This document shows, one piece after another, positions 36,755 to 45,582 of a stretch of DNA of 64,000 nucleotides. The stretch is taken from assembly GCA_004195045.1 (NCBI GenBank), contig SGBC01000001.1, positions 842,178-906,177 of the forward strand. The letters run 5' to 3'. The DNA comes from Candidatus Acididesulfobacter guangdongensis (GTDB lineage Bacteria; SZUA-79; Acidulodesulfobacterales; Acidulodesulfobacteraceae). Made by a program: the position numbers and the translations under genes. Position 1 is the stretch's first letter, and every line of letters begins with the position of its first letter. The notes under the pieces are model-generated. The model worked only from the letters and a program-made list of their open reading frames with translations, was not told the DNA's origin and did no database searches.

Positions 36755-39358
36755 TTGCGAAAAAATAAGAGACTTGCCTTTTATGTTGATTACGAACGTT
36801 TTAAGTCAAAAGAAGCCCCGCCGATATTATTTTTTATAGCATATCTAAGGAATATAGGATTTTCCGTAGATTTTTTTATAAGCGAAGATGATTTGTTTAA
36901 ATCGCTTAAAAAAGCTGAAAATAGCGGAAATGATAATGCGTACGGCATAAAAAAACTCCAAAGTTCAGATAATAAAAATTATTTCCAAAAATACGATGTG
37001 TGCCTGCTGTCCCTGATGAGCGCCGATAGTTTAAGAAATATACTTCAAACGGCTATTAAAATTAAAAATATAGATCCTTTCATCGTTAATATACTCGGAG
37101 GCACAGGTGTTTACGGCTATATTAAAGAACTTATCAATGCCGAAGGTATAGATATTGTGATAGAAGGGGACGCTGAAAAAACACTTCCTGCTATTTTAGA
37201 TTCAATAAAAACATATGATACATATAGCAAGCAGAATAAATCGCAACCGAATTCAGGAATATTTTATTCAGAAGACTTTGAATCAGGAAGCTTTGAATCA
37301 GGAAGCTTTGAATCAGGAATCTTTAAAAAGTTTCCTGAGAATACAAAATCTAATATTAAAAAAGACGAAGCTTATTTTTGCACAGAGAGGCATATGGAGC
37401 TTTTATTTAAAAACAGGGGCAGTTTTTCTTCGCCTGTGCTGCAGATACCGGATGAAATTTTTTTTGAAAGGACAGTATCCGTATCCGCAGTAAACTCATT
37501 AAATCACGGCAGCTTCAATTCCCGTCATAATGCAGCTGACGCAGAGGATCCGGTCTGCTCGGATGACGGTTCTTCACCACGTTTTAAATGCAACGTGCCT
37601 GTATCTGATGCCGCCGTGAAGCTTAATGACGGCACTATACGGTATTTTGAAAGAATAAACCGGGGCAGCAGCGCCTTTATGAAATTTTATAATCCGTATA
37701 AAGATTTAATATCTGAGGCAGAATTTGAAAATTTAATGATGCCGCATCCTACGGAAGAAGAAATTAATGAGCAATATACGTCATATCCGTGGGATATCTA
37801 TGATTATTATAAATTTGAGTCGGTCGGAATTTATGCGCAGAGAGGCTGCAGCTGGGGGAAGTGTTCATATTGCAGTATAGTAAATTATAATTATAGGAAA
37901 TTAAATATACAATTTATATTGCAAATATTAAATGAAGCAAAAAATCACAATGTTTTCGGCATAAGTTTTGATGACGATCTTTTTGTGCAAAATAAAAAAT
38001 GGATTAACTACCTTCTTGATTCAATTATTTTACATAATCTGGACAAAAGATTCAGCTTTACAGCTATGGTAAAAGTTGAGCACGTTCACGATATAGCCCT
38101 TCTCAATAAACTTAAAAAAGCTAATTTTTCAAAAATACAGATAGGAGTTGAAAGTTTTTTGCCTGAAAAAGTAAGTTTTTTCAGAAAAACAAAAGTAGGA
38201 AAAGAGGCGATTTATATAAAAAAAGCAAAAGAGATTATAATATACTGCGCTTCGATAGGACTAACGCCTTCTTCTTTTATAATTTTAACAACGCCGGAAA
38301 AAAAATTTGGGTTATTTGATATAATTAATGAAATTGGCGAAATTATAGATATGTTGATAAATGTTTACGGAAAGTATAAAGTTATGCCCATTTTTGGATA
38401 TAATGATTTTATCACGGCTTATCCAAATGCTCCGCTGTTAAAAGAACATCCATATTCAAACTTTATGGTAGCGGTTTCAGGTTATATCGCTAATAAAGAT
38501 ATAGAGACGGATATTAATGATGCCGATACCGTTAGCGAAGGCGCTATAAATATTAGAAATGACAATGCGGCTGACGACCATACTGCTGACAAAAAAAACG
38601 CAGCCATTAAAATCCTGCGCAATAAAGATGAAATAAATCTGCTGAATTTAAAAACTATTAAAATTCCTTATATGTATAAATTTTATAATTTTCGCGTAAC
38701 ACATTTTATAGATGCGCTTTTTAAAAGTTATAACGAAAGAAATGCAGACACCGATGTTTCTTGCACAGTAAATGACGATGCAGATTCACCTCATATTATA
38801 TCAGGAGGCGCAGTTTCCGATTCAAATATTGCCGATAATATTATTAATAACAATAAGAATAAAAAAGGAAATAAACCAAAGAAGAAACCGGAGGAATACA
38901 TTAGGCAGGAACCGGAATCTGAAGAAAACACAATGTTTCTGCATACAGAGAAAATTTTAAATTCTTTGGATAATACATTTGATATGTACGGAACGCCGTT
39001 GTTTGTGCTTTATGAAATATTAGACGAGTTAGAATCAAATATAAAAGAAAATAAATACAGCGAAGATTTAATTAAAAAAATATTTAAAGAATATTTTAAT
39101 TATAATAATAATGACAATGATATTGGTTTAAACAATTATATGGTAAACTTTAAAAAATTAATCGCAGCAAATAAAATTGAACCTGATAAAGCGCTTAATG
39201 TTTTCAAATATTTTTTTAAAGGCGTAGATTATATTAAAAATAGCCAGGAAAAGCAGAGAGACAGAGGAAAAGAAATTATAAAAATTCTTGACGGAAGGCT
39301 TGGCTATATTAAAAAGCTATATAATCTAAACGAGCAGAAAACAGCCTGTCGTAAATAG
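36755..39358 (+). CDS. Large B12-binding-type radical SAM protein of unknown function
   Basis: 867 residues. Residues about 5-170 resemble a cobalamin-binding Rossmann fold (INILGGTGVYGYI and IDIVIEGDAEKTLPAIL), without an obvious DxHxxG motif. The cluster motif is C365-x4-C370-x2-C373 (RGCSWGKCSYCSIV), spaced CX4CX2C instead of CX3CX2C, as in some B12-type subfamilies. The TIM-barrel half runs to about 620 (ISFDDDLFVQ, KIQIGVESFLPEKVSFFRK). Two long polar inserts (about 170-320 and 575-745) inflate the protein, one containing a tandem SFESG repeat. The start is TTG without a Shine-Dalgarno. The substrate cannot be told from the sequence. Confidence 0.8.
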   Translation: MRKNKRLAFYVDYERFKSKEAPPILFFIAYLRNIGFSVDFFISEDDLFKSLKKAENSGNDNAYGIKKLQSSDNKNYFQKYDVCLLSLMSADSLRNILQTAIKIKNIDPFIVNILGGTGVYGYIKELINAEGIDIVIEGDAEKTLPAILDSIKTYDTYSKQNKSQPNSGIFYSEDFESGSFESGSFESGIFKKFPENTKSNIKKDEAYFCTERHMELLFKNRGSFSSPVLQIPDEIFFERTVSVSAVNSLNHGSFNSRHNAADAEDPVCSDDGSSPRFKCNVPVSDAAVKLNDGTIRYFERINRGSSAFMKFYNPYKDLISEAEFENLMMPHPTEEEINEQYTSYPWDIYDYYKFESVGIYAQRGCSWGKCSYCSIVNYNYRKLNIQFILQILNEAKNHNVFGISFDDDLFVQNKKWINYLLDSIILHNLDKRFSFTAMVKVEHVHDIALLNKLKKANFSKIQIGVESFLPEKVSFFRKTKVGKEAIYIKKAKEIIIYCASIGLTPSSFIILTTPEKKFGLFDIINEIGEIIDMLINVYGKYKVMPIFGYNDFITAYPNAPLLKEHPYSNFMVAVSGYIANKDIETDINDADTVSEGAINIRNDNAADDHTADKKNAAIKILRNKDEINLLNLKTIKIPYMYKFYNFRVTHFIDALFKSYNERNADTDVSCTVNDDADSPHIISGGAVSDSNIADNIINNNKNKKGNKPKKKPEEYIRQEPESEENTMFLHTEKILNSLDNTFDMYGTPLFVLYEILDELESNIKENKYSEDLIKKIFKEYFNYNNNDNDIGLNNYMVNFKKLIAANKIEPDKALNVFKYFFKGVDYIKNSQEKQRDRGKEIIKILDGRLGYIKKLYNLNEQKTACRK
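37276..37320 (+). repeat. 15-bp tandem repeat inside the radical SAM gene
   Basis: Three copies of a 15-base unit (TTTGAATCAGGAAGC and variants) encode the peptide repeat FESGS in the first low-complexity insert. Unit length is a multiple of three, so copy-number change would keep the frame. Confidence 0.75.
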
Positions 39359-39460
39359 CAAACGACACAGTTATAAATATTAATAATTAATAAATAAAAT
39401 TAATAATAAATAAAATTAATACAATTTAAACACAACCTTCATAATTTTGTAACATACGGA

Positions 39461-39469
39461 TGATATACT
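39461..39469 (+). promoter_or_regulatory. Extended -10 promoter candidate for comM
   Basis: TGA followed by TATACT (39464-39469) lies 106 bases before comM, in the 216-base gap after the radical SAM gene. The same extended -10 form precedes tldD. The gap also holds three copies of a word close to AAATAAAATTAATA. The -35 is not recognisable. Confidence 0.3.
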
Positions 39470-39574
39470 TAAGTTAAGCAGCTTTATCTTATTATAGTTA
39501 TAATGAAATAAAATTAATACAATTCGTAATTTTATTAACTTTATCGAGATATATTTAACTTAAATATTTTAATT

Positions 39575-41275
39575 ATGATTACAAAATTATACAGCGCTAC
39601 ATTTTTTGGAATAGATGCGATTATTGTGGATGTTGAGGTATTTATTACAACCGGAATACCGGGCGTAATGATTGTCGGTTTACCTGATGCATCAACTAAG
39701 GAATCTAAAGACAGGGTCAAGGCGGCAATAAAAAATTCAGGTTTTGAATATCCTGCAAGAAAAATAACAATAAATCTCGCCCCTGCAGATATTAGAAAAT
39801 CAGGACCTATTTTTGATCTTCCGTTAGCGTTAGGGATATTAATATCGGCAAGATTGTTAATTCCCGTGATTAATCTGGAAGATTACATAATAGCCGGAGA
39901 ACTTTCTCTTAACGGAAACATTAATAAAATTGACGGAGTAATAGCTTTAAGCCTGTTAGCAAAAAAATTAAATAAAAAAATTATTGTTCCGTATGAGAAT
40001 TTAAACGAAACAAAATATTTAGGCGTAGAATACTATTGTTTTAATACATTAATCGAAGTTTGTGATTTCATAGCCGATGCAAATAAAATGGATAATTTGT
40101 CCGTTAGCGATAATAGTGGCGGCAATGAATTGTTGAATAGCAAAATACAAACCTTCGAAGCAACAAACGGACATGATTTGTTTTATAGTAAAAACATTAA
40201 CAGTCTTAACGCTGAATGTAATTGCGAGTGCAAATCAATTGATGGTTATAGCGCTGCAGTCATTAATAGCAATAATAGCAATAATAATAAGACAGCCGAT
40301 AAAAATAATTATTACCCTGATTTTTCTAACATAAAAGGTCACGCGACAGTTAAACGAGCAATGGAGATAGCTGTTGCAGGACATCATAACATTCTTATGA
40401 TAGGACCTCCAGGCAGCGGCAAAACAATGATTGCCCAAGGCGCAGCAGGAATATTACCGCCGCTGTCCCTTGAAGAAGCCATAGAACTGACTAATATTTA
40501 CAGTTTTTCTCACAAAAAAATTAATACGGATAACGGTTTAATGACTTCAAGACCTTTTATGCCTGTTCATTATTCCGTTACAATACCGGCATTAATAGGA
40601 GGCGGCGCAAATCCTGTACCAGGAGATGTCAGTCTTGCTCATAACGGCGTGTTATTTATAGACGAGTTTTCAGAAATGAATAAAAAAACCCTGGATAGTT
40701 TAAGGCAGCCGATGGAAGATAAGATGATACATATATCAAGGAATAGATTTTCGGTGTCTTTCCCGTGTGATTTTATGCTTATCGCCGCAATGAATCCGTG
40801 TCCGTGCGGTTATTTGGGAGACCAGACACATGAGTGCAGATGTTCCTCTGCAGATATTTATAAATTTTACAATAAATTGTCGGGACCTATAATAGATAGG
40901 TTTGATATATTCGCAGAGGTATATTCCGAAAGTTTAAATATCATTTCAAATAATATATCCGAAGAAAGCTCTGAAGAGGTTAGAGATAGAATTAATAAAG
41001 CGGTTCAATTGCAGAATGGGAGATTTGAAAATATGAATAAAAAATTTAATTCTTCAATAACAAGTTCAGAAATAGATAAATTCATAAATATATCAGACGA
41101 AGCCCTTAGTTTTTACAAGTCTGCTGCCGAAAGTTTGAAATTATCTTCAAGAGGATATTTCAGAATTTTAAAAGTAGCCAGAACTATTTCTGATATTGAC
41201 GGCAAAGAAAATGTTGACGAACCGTCAATACTTGAAGCGCTAAATTATAGAAATACAAAATTTTTAGGTGTATAA
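39575..41275 (+). CDS. comM: ComM/YifB family Mg-chelatase-like AAA+ ATPase
   Basis: Hexameric helicase-like AAA+ protein; ComM promotes branch migration during natural transformation. The N-terminal Lon-like domain (ATFFGIDAIIVDVEVFITTGIPG, ITINLAPADIRKSGP) covers residues about 5-165. Walker A is GPPGSGKT near 277-284, Walker B LFIDEFSE near 358, and the Cys-rich MNPCPCGYLGD near 407 is a family hallmark. The C-terminal domain has SSRGYFRILKVARTISD. Length is 566 against about 505; the extra is an Asn-rich insert at about 170-245. A natural-competence role would fit the pilus operon nearby, but this is inference. Confidence 0.93.
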   Translation: MITKLYSATFFGIDAIIVDVEVFITTGIPGVMIVGLPDASTKESKDRVKAAIKNSGFEYPARKITINLAPADIRKSGPIFDLPLALGILISARLLIPVINLEDYIIAGELSLNGNINKIDGVIALSLLAKKLNKKIIVPYENLNETKYLGVEYYCFNTLIEVCDFIADANKMDNLSVSDNSGGNELLNSKIQTFEATNGHDLFYSKNINSLNAECNCECKSIDGYSAAVINSNNSNNNKTADKNNYYPDFSNIKGHATVKRAMEIAVAGHHNILMIGPPGSGKTMIAQGAAGILPPLSLEEAIELTNIYSFSHKKINTDNGLMTSRPFMPVHYSVTIPALIGGGANPVPGDVSLAHNGVLFIDEFSEMNKKTLDSLRQPMEDKMIHISRNRFSVSFPCDFMLIAAMNPCPCGYLGDQTHECRCSSADIYKFYNKLSGPIIDRFDIFAEVYSESLNIISNNISEESSEEVRDRINKAVQLQNGRFENMNKKFNSSITSSEIDKFINISDEALSFYKSAAESLKLSSRGYFRILKVARTISDIDGKENVDEPSILEALNYRNTKFLGV

Positions 41276-41364
41276 TATCGATATTGTACGGATAAGTAAG
41301 AAGAAGTTTCAGTTAATTTATTGTTTTTGCAACAATATAAAAAAAATAATAACGGCGAATAGCT

Positions 41365-41586
41365 ATGTTTAACGTAAATACAATAATAATTGAATCGGTC
41401 ATATATATTTTTGTCAGTATAATAATAGGTGTTATTCTGCGGGGAGAAGATTTTAAAAAATTTAAAAGGCTGCTTTTATTAGCTTATTTAATTATAGGCA
41501 TAGCTGTCTATTCCGTTCTATATTTTGCAATACTTTCTGCCGCCGCAATAGTATTTGCTTTATATATCTTTAAAATTTTGGAATAG
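41365..41586 (+). CDS. Small hydrophobic membrane protein
   Basis: 73 residues with a hydrophobic segment at about 8-26, a short basic loop (GEDFKKFKRL), and a second hydrophobic stretch from about 36 to 70 that can make one or two helices. Not recognised. It follows comM by 89 bases on the same strand and is convergent with the pilus operon. Start ATG has no Shine-Dalgarno. The hydrophobic pattern and codon use resemble the neighbours, which supports a real gene. Confidence 0.55.
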   Translation: MFNVNTIIIESVIYIFVSIIIGVILRGEDFKKFKRLLLLAYLIIGIAVYSVLYFAILSAAAIVFALYIFKILE

Positions 41587-41666
41587 CGCCTGCGGAGCAT
41601 AAGACGTTTTCATACGGTGAAACAGGTACGTTTTTAAGCAGCTTTCAGACTGCTCGCCCGCCTTAC

Positions 41667-41696
41667 CAAAATATCATATTACAAAATATCATATTA
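41667..41696. repeat. Two tandem 15-bp repeats at the end of the pilus operon
   Basis: CAAAATATCATATTA occurs twice in tandem (41667-41681, 41682-41696). The second copy contains the stop codon (TAA on the minus strand) of the last pilus gene, so the repeat may have shortened or extended that gene. Confidence 0.6.
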
Positions 41697-42512
41697 ATAG
41701 ATGTATATTTTTTTAATTTTAGCATTTTTAGCTACAGTAATAGAGTTTTTTCCTATTTTTAAAACCTGATAGCCATAAAGACGGCAGCCTGATTGAATAA
41801 TAAAATCGGATTTGCCGATAGATATATCAGCAGATTTATTCGACACGCCGATTAATCTTATTGCGTTGCTATTGTTATTGTTATGTTTGGTATTGCTATT
41901 AAAATATTTCGAAAGCTCATTTGTTTTCTCTTTTAAAGGATTTATATACTGCCGAGGCGGCAAGCCGAATATGCCGCCGTCTAAATTATCCGGTGCGGTG
42001 TGAAAGTTAAGCTTTGACGTTGCGGCTGTATTTTTGCCGTCTTTTATAAGCGCAAGCTCGTGCTGTAATTTTTCAATTTCTATTTGTTCGTTAAGTCGGT
42101 ATATAACAGAAGAATAGCTTCCAGTTTTGATTGTCATATTATTTAAATATTTTGTTTTTTTTATTTTAGAATTTTGTTTTACTGTTTTTAATTTAGCAGT
42201 TTTTATTATCGCAAATTTATTTAACGTTAGAGATTTTTTTAAAGTTGCCGACGGCAGCGACGGTTTTGCTTTATAAATAGTTTCAGACTTTAAATTTGAC
42301 TTGTTTAGATGAAGGTTGAGCGCAGAATGAGGCAATACAATATGGCGCTCTTCGTTGATGTTGGCTATATATACATAAATAATCACACCTGATATTGCCA
42401 TTAATATAAGACCCGGCAGCGCATATTTTTTACCGGATTTATTCTTAACATGTTTTGAACTGTCATTTTTTTCGATCTTTTTTTCAGATGTTCCTTTTTT
42501 AAACCACTTCAT
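41694..42512 (-). CDS. PilP/GspC-like inner-membrane protein (putative)
   Basis: 272 residues: a basic cytoplasmic tail, one membrane helix at about 31-50, a long basic Lys/Ser-rich linker, and a small C-terminal beta-rich domain (IRLIGVSNKSADISIGKSDFI, then GYQVLKIGKNSITV). The C-terminus resembles the HR/PilP domain that links the inner-membrane complex to the secretin. Family assignment is by layout and position as the last gene of the operon; sequence similarity is weak. The ATG has an AGGAGGG Shine-Dalgarno, stronger than those of the genes around it. Confidence 0.5.
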   Translation of the reverse strand: MKWFKKGTSEKKIEKNDSSKHVKNKSGKKYALPGLILMAISGVIIYVYIANINEERHIVLPHSALNLHLNKSNLKSETIYKAKPSLPSATLKKSLTLNKFAIIKTAKLKTVKQNSKIKKTKYLNNMTIKTGSYSSVIYRLNEQIEIEKLQHELALIKDGKNTAATSKLNFHTAPDNLDGGIFGLPPRQYINPLKEKTNELSKYFNSNTKHNNNNSNAIRLIGVSNKSADISIGKSDFIIQSGCRLYGYQVLKIGKNSITVAKNAKIKKIYIY

Positions 42513-42768
42513 AATAAATTGCCCTCCTGATTTAATTAAAAGGTTATAGGTTTCTCAAAATATACTGTTTCCCAGATTTAATTTAACCAAACTTCATCGC
42601 TTTTATTATTCTGAAATTATAACCCATTGATATTATTATATTTTATTTTTTATTTTGTAGTCCCCATAGACATTTTTATTGCCCCATAATATAGCAATAT
42701 CAACGTGTTATTAATAATTATGGTGAAGTTAAGTTAAATCAATTTAATATCATGTGATTTAATAGGGG

Positions 42769-43155
42769 TTAATACAATAATTTTATACTGCTATTTGAAA
42801 CGCTCCTGATAAGGACATATTTTGGTATATATTTTATGAGCCGATAGTTGGCAGTTAAAAGCATAATGTTATTTTTCAGGAATTTATATTTAATTCCCTG
42901 TTTTTTCAAAAAACTCAAAAGATGGAATATAATCCTGTTTTTTGCAATGCCAAAGTTAATGCTATTCTGTTTATTTCTCCTCAGCAGATCTTTCTTTATT
43001 GATAAATTTTTTTTTCTAGCCGCGGTAATTTTAATTTTCAGCATATTAATATTTTGTTTTGTCTGTAAATATGTTTTATAAACAGGCAAAAGTTTTAAAA
43101 ATATTATAAATAAAATAGCAGCAGTAAGCATGCCGTTTATAAATTTATAGAACAT
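42769..43155 (-). CDS. PilO/GspM-like small membrane protein (putative)
   Basis: 128 residues with one membrane helix at about 7-25, then a Lys-rich coiled coil (about 28-65) and a short beta-rich end. This is the usual plan of PilO/GspM, but the protein is shorter than PilO (about 200). It lies between the GspL/PilMN-like and PilP-like genes, in PilO order. Function is inferred from position. A 256-base gap separates it from the next gene downstream. Confidence 0.4.
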   Translation of the reverse strand: MFYKFINGMLTAAILFIIFLKLLPVYKTYLQTKQNINMLKIKITAARKKNLSIKKDLLRRNKQNSINFGIAKNRIIFHLLSFLKKQGIKYKFLKNNIMLLTANYRLIKYIPKYVLIRSVSNSSIKLLY

Positions 43156-43221
43156 AATATCTTCCTTAATATTTTTTTGGGAATTAAATGTTGATAATTA
43201 TATTTTATACAACGTAACTAT

Positions 43222-43260
43222 TTAGTTTTTATTGTTAGTTTTTATTGTTAGTTTTTATTA
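43222..43260. repeat. 13-bp tandem repeat, three units
   Basis: TTAGTTTTTATTG is repeated at 43222-43234 and 43235-43247, with a third copy differing at its end (43248-43260). It lies in the 109-base gap between two pilus genes, immediately after the stop of the GspL/PilMN-like gene. Confidence 0.7.
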
Positions 43261-43264
43261 ATAA

Positions 43265-44314
43265 TTATATTTTTAGTCTGCTAATTAGCCACTTAGATGT
43301 AGCGGCAAATATTATCTTATTTTGTTGTATTTTATATGTAAAATAAATTGGTGCGGCGTATTTTTTCTCGTAATTTTTTTTAAAATCAGATAAAATATTT
43401 TCAAAATTTAGCGGATTATTTTCAATATGAAAATTAAAATTAACGTTATAGCCATCATTAATTTCAGAGATATTTAAATTCAAAATATGGCAATCCAACG
43501 GTTTTACAATATATAATTGCTTAATTTTTTTATAAATATTAATTCGTTTTAATAATTTTAGGTACAAAATTCTATTATTTTCTGAAGAAATTGTTTCTAA
43601 TTTCAATAAGGTCTGATGTTTTCCGTCGTAAACTATTTTTAAATTATTAGTCATATAGTTAAGATAAACGAACGATAAAACCAAGCTAATAAATAATACG
43701 GCGAATATTTTTGTTAATAAAAAATCAAATTTAAATTTTTCTTTGTTGAATTTTTTTTTTGAAATTATGTAATCTTGATTGTCACAAGAAAGAATATCAA
43801 ATAAATCTATTTTCCTGAATGTGTTAAATAAATTTTTAAATTTTTCTGTATTTGAATACAGATGCGTTCTACCTTCCGTCAACATCTGATTTATAAATGG
43901 AAGTGTTAAATTTTCATCAACATCCAGTATATTTTTTCCGTCAAATATTCTTATTTTATTTTCATAATTTTCAATTAAAACCGATTCTGAATTTATGTTA
44001 AGATTTTTGTTTACAATATAAGAATATAGTGTTACATTTTTCTGGCAATATACGGAAATATCGGGAACTTCATATATGTAATAACGATTGCCTCTATTAA
44101 AATATAAAACTTGTATGCCTGAAGATTTTGTATATTTTTTCAGTAAAGATTTATTATTAAAATCAAATATTTTAGGTTCTATATCTTTTGAAATCAAAAA
44201 CAATTCCCCGTTTTCTTGTTCCGGCAATCCTTTTGTAAATGCGGAAGCCCTTAATTCTTCGTCTAATATAATAGATTCATCTCTGTCTATATCGTATATT
44301 ATTTTATATCGCAT
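43265..44314 (-). CDS. GspL/PilM-PilN-like inner-membrane assembly protein (putative)
   Basis: 349 residues: a cytoplasmic beta-rich domain of about 195 residues, one membrane helix at about 198-220 and a periplasmic domain with a short coiled coil followed by an alpha/beta fold. This is the plan of GspL or a PilM-PilN fusion, recruiting the assembly ATPase. No ATP-binding motif of PilM is recognisable. The stop of the preceding gspF-like gene is at 44315, so the genes abut with no spacer, pointing to translational coupling. Confidence 0.5.
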   Translation of the reverse strand: MRYKIIYDIDRDESIILDEELRASAFTKGLPEQENGELFLISKDIEPKIFDFNNKSLLKKYTKSSGIQVLYFNRGNRYYIYEVPDISVYCQKNVTLYSYIVNKNLNINSESVLIENYENKIRIFDGKNILDVDENLTLPFINQMLTEGRTHLYSNTEKFKNLFNTFRKIDLFDILSCDNQDYIISKKKFNKEKFKFDFLLTKIFAVLFISLVLSFVYLNYMTNNLKIVYDGKHQTLLKLETISSENNRILYLKLLKRINIYKKIKQLYIVKPLDCHILNLNISEINDGYNVNFNFHIENNPLNFENILSDFKKNYEKKYAAPIYFTYKIQQNKIIFAATSKWLISRLKI

Positions 44315-45577
44315 TTATTTGACCCCGTTTGCTAAAGAGCCTATTAGAGGCAGGTATAAATTTAAAAAGAAAAATATTATGAATCCGGCTGCTAAAAACA
44401 ATGTTGTGTAAGTTATAAAATTTGCAAAAAAATTAATTTTGTCATCAGATAATTCCTTATATCTATCCTTTAATCTATCGAATGTATCATCTATTTTACC
44501 GGTTTTCTCACCTGCCGATATATAAGCGGCTACAAGCGGATTAATATCTAATCTTTGCAGGCTGTGAGATAAAGATTGACCAGACTCAAGTTCATTAATT
44601 AGTAGCTCTATATTTTTTCTCCAGTATAAATTTTTAGTATTTTCTTTAACGATACTGAATGATTCGATTAAGGTAATTCCTCCTTTTGTAAGGACATATA
44701 GCTGATAAAATAAAATAGAAAGGTAGCTTGAATTTATAACTTCCGATAGAATGGGAAGTTTTGAGATAATCTCATAGGTTTTAGATTTCAAACCTTTGTA
44801 ATCTATAAAAAATAAAGTAAAAAACCCCAATAATAATCCTGAAAATGCTAAAAATATTGCAGGGACATACGGTTTAATATTAATCATTAATGTTAAAATA
44901 AGAGGGGGTTGGATTTTCGCGTTTTCAATGAAGTGCTTAAATCTTGGGGCAACATAGTATATAAATATAAAAATTGCTATGGTCATTAATAAAAATAATA
45001 ACGAAGGATAAATTGCAACATTAATTAATTTTTTCTTATATGAATATACACTTTTGTAATAAATAGATACCTCTTTAAATCCTTTTTTCATATCGCCGTT
45101 TTTTTCTGCAGCGCCCAAAATTGCAATAACTTCTTCGGGAAAACCGAGTACGGGGTCTTTGAAAATATCCGTAAGATTTTTGCCGCGCTCAGTTTCGGAT
45201 AATAACTTAGAAATTAGAATACTTATAGATTTATATTTATAATTTTTAAAAATTCTGTTTATATATTTATAAAAGTCTTCATTGTTTATCTTTTTTGTAT
45301 TATACGAATAGACTTTGCGCATATTGTTTAAAGAGGATAATAAACCGCCGGAGCCGACATAAAACGACAGTTCTTCAAATAAAGAACCCAAGTCGCCGGT
45401 TTTTATTCTTTTTGCAAGCGGAATAGACAAAAATATATATTTTAAGTCCGGAAATATATATTTTACGACTAAACCGTCATTCAATAGTTTAGTTTTTGCC
45501 TGCATCCAGGAAGAGCTTTCTACGTACAGATAACTCGTCTTTCCTTCTCTATTCAAAACTATACCGATATATTTCAT
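44315..45577 (-). CDS. Type IV pilus/type II secretion platform protein (GspF/PilC)
   Basis: Polytopic inner-membrane protein forming the base on which pilin is assembled. Two T2SF domains are seen, each ending in hydrophobic segments near residues 184-212, 238-260 and 390-415. The repeat motif appears as LSSLNNMRKVYSYNTKK and as GGITLIESFSIVKENTKN, and ISAGEKTGKIDDTFDRL near 353 is the second-domain hallmark. Length 420 is normal. An N-terminal domain of about 60 residues precedes the first T2SF domain. It is five bases downstream of the ATPase gene. Confidence 0.9.
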   Translation of the reverse strand: MKYIGIVLNREGKTSYLYVESSSWMQAKTKLLNDGLVVKYIFPDLKYIFLSIPLAKRIKTGDLGSLFEELSFYVGSGGLLSSLNNMRKVYSYNTKKINNEDFYKYINRIFKNYKYKSISILISKLLSETERGKNLTDIFKDPVLGFPEEVIAILGAAEKNGDMKKGFKEVSIYYKSVYSYKKKLINVAIYPSLLFLLMTIAIFIFIYYVAPRFKHFIENAKIQPPLILTLMINIKPYVPAIFLAFSGLLLGFFTLFFIDYKGLKSKTYEIISKLPILSEVINSSYLSILFYQLYVLTKGGITLIESFSIVKENTKNLYWRKNIELLINELESGQSLSHSLQRLDINPLVAAYISAGEKTGKIDDTFDRLKDRYKELSDDKINFFANFITYTTLFLAAGFIIFFFLNLYLPLIGSLANGVK

Positions 45578-45582
45578 ATTTT

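Noticed and set aside
37215-37493. Alternative frame with ALNQE repeats inside the radical SAM gene
   Set aside because: It is the +1 frame of the SFESG tandem repeat, produced by the repeat itself.
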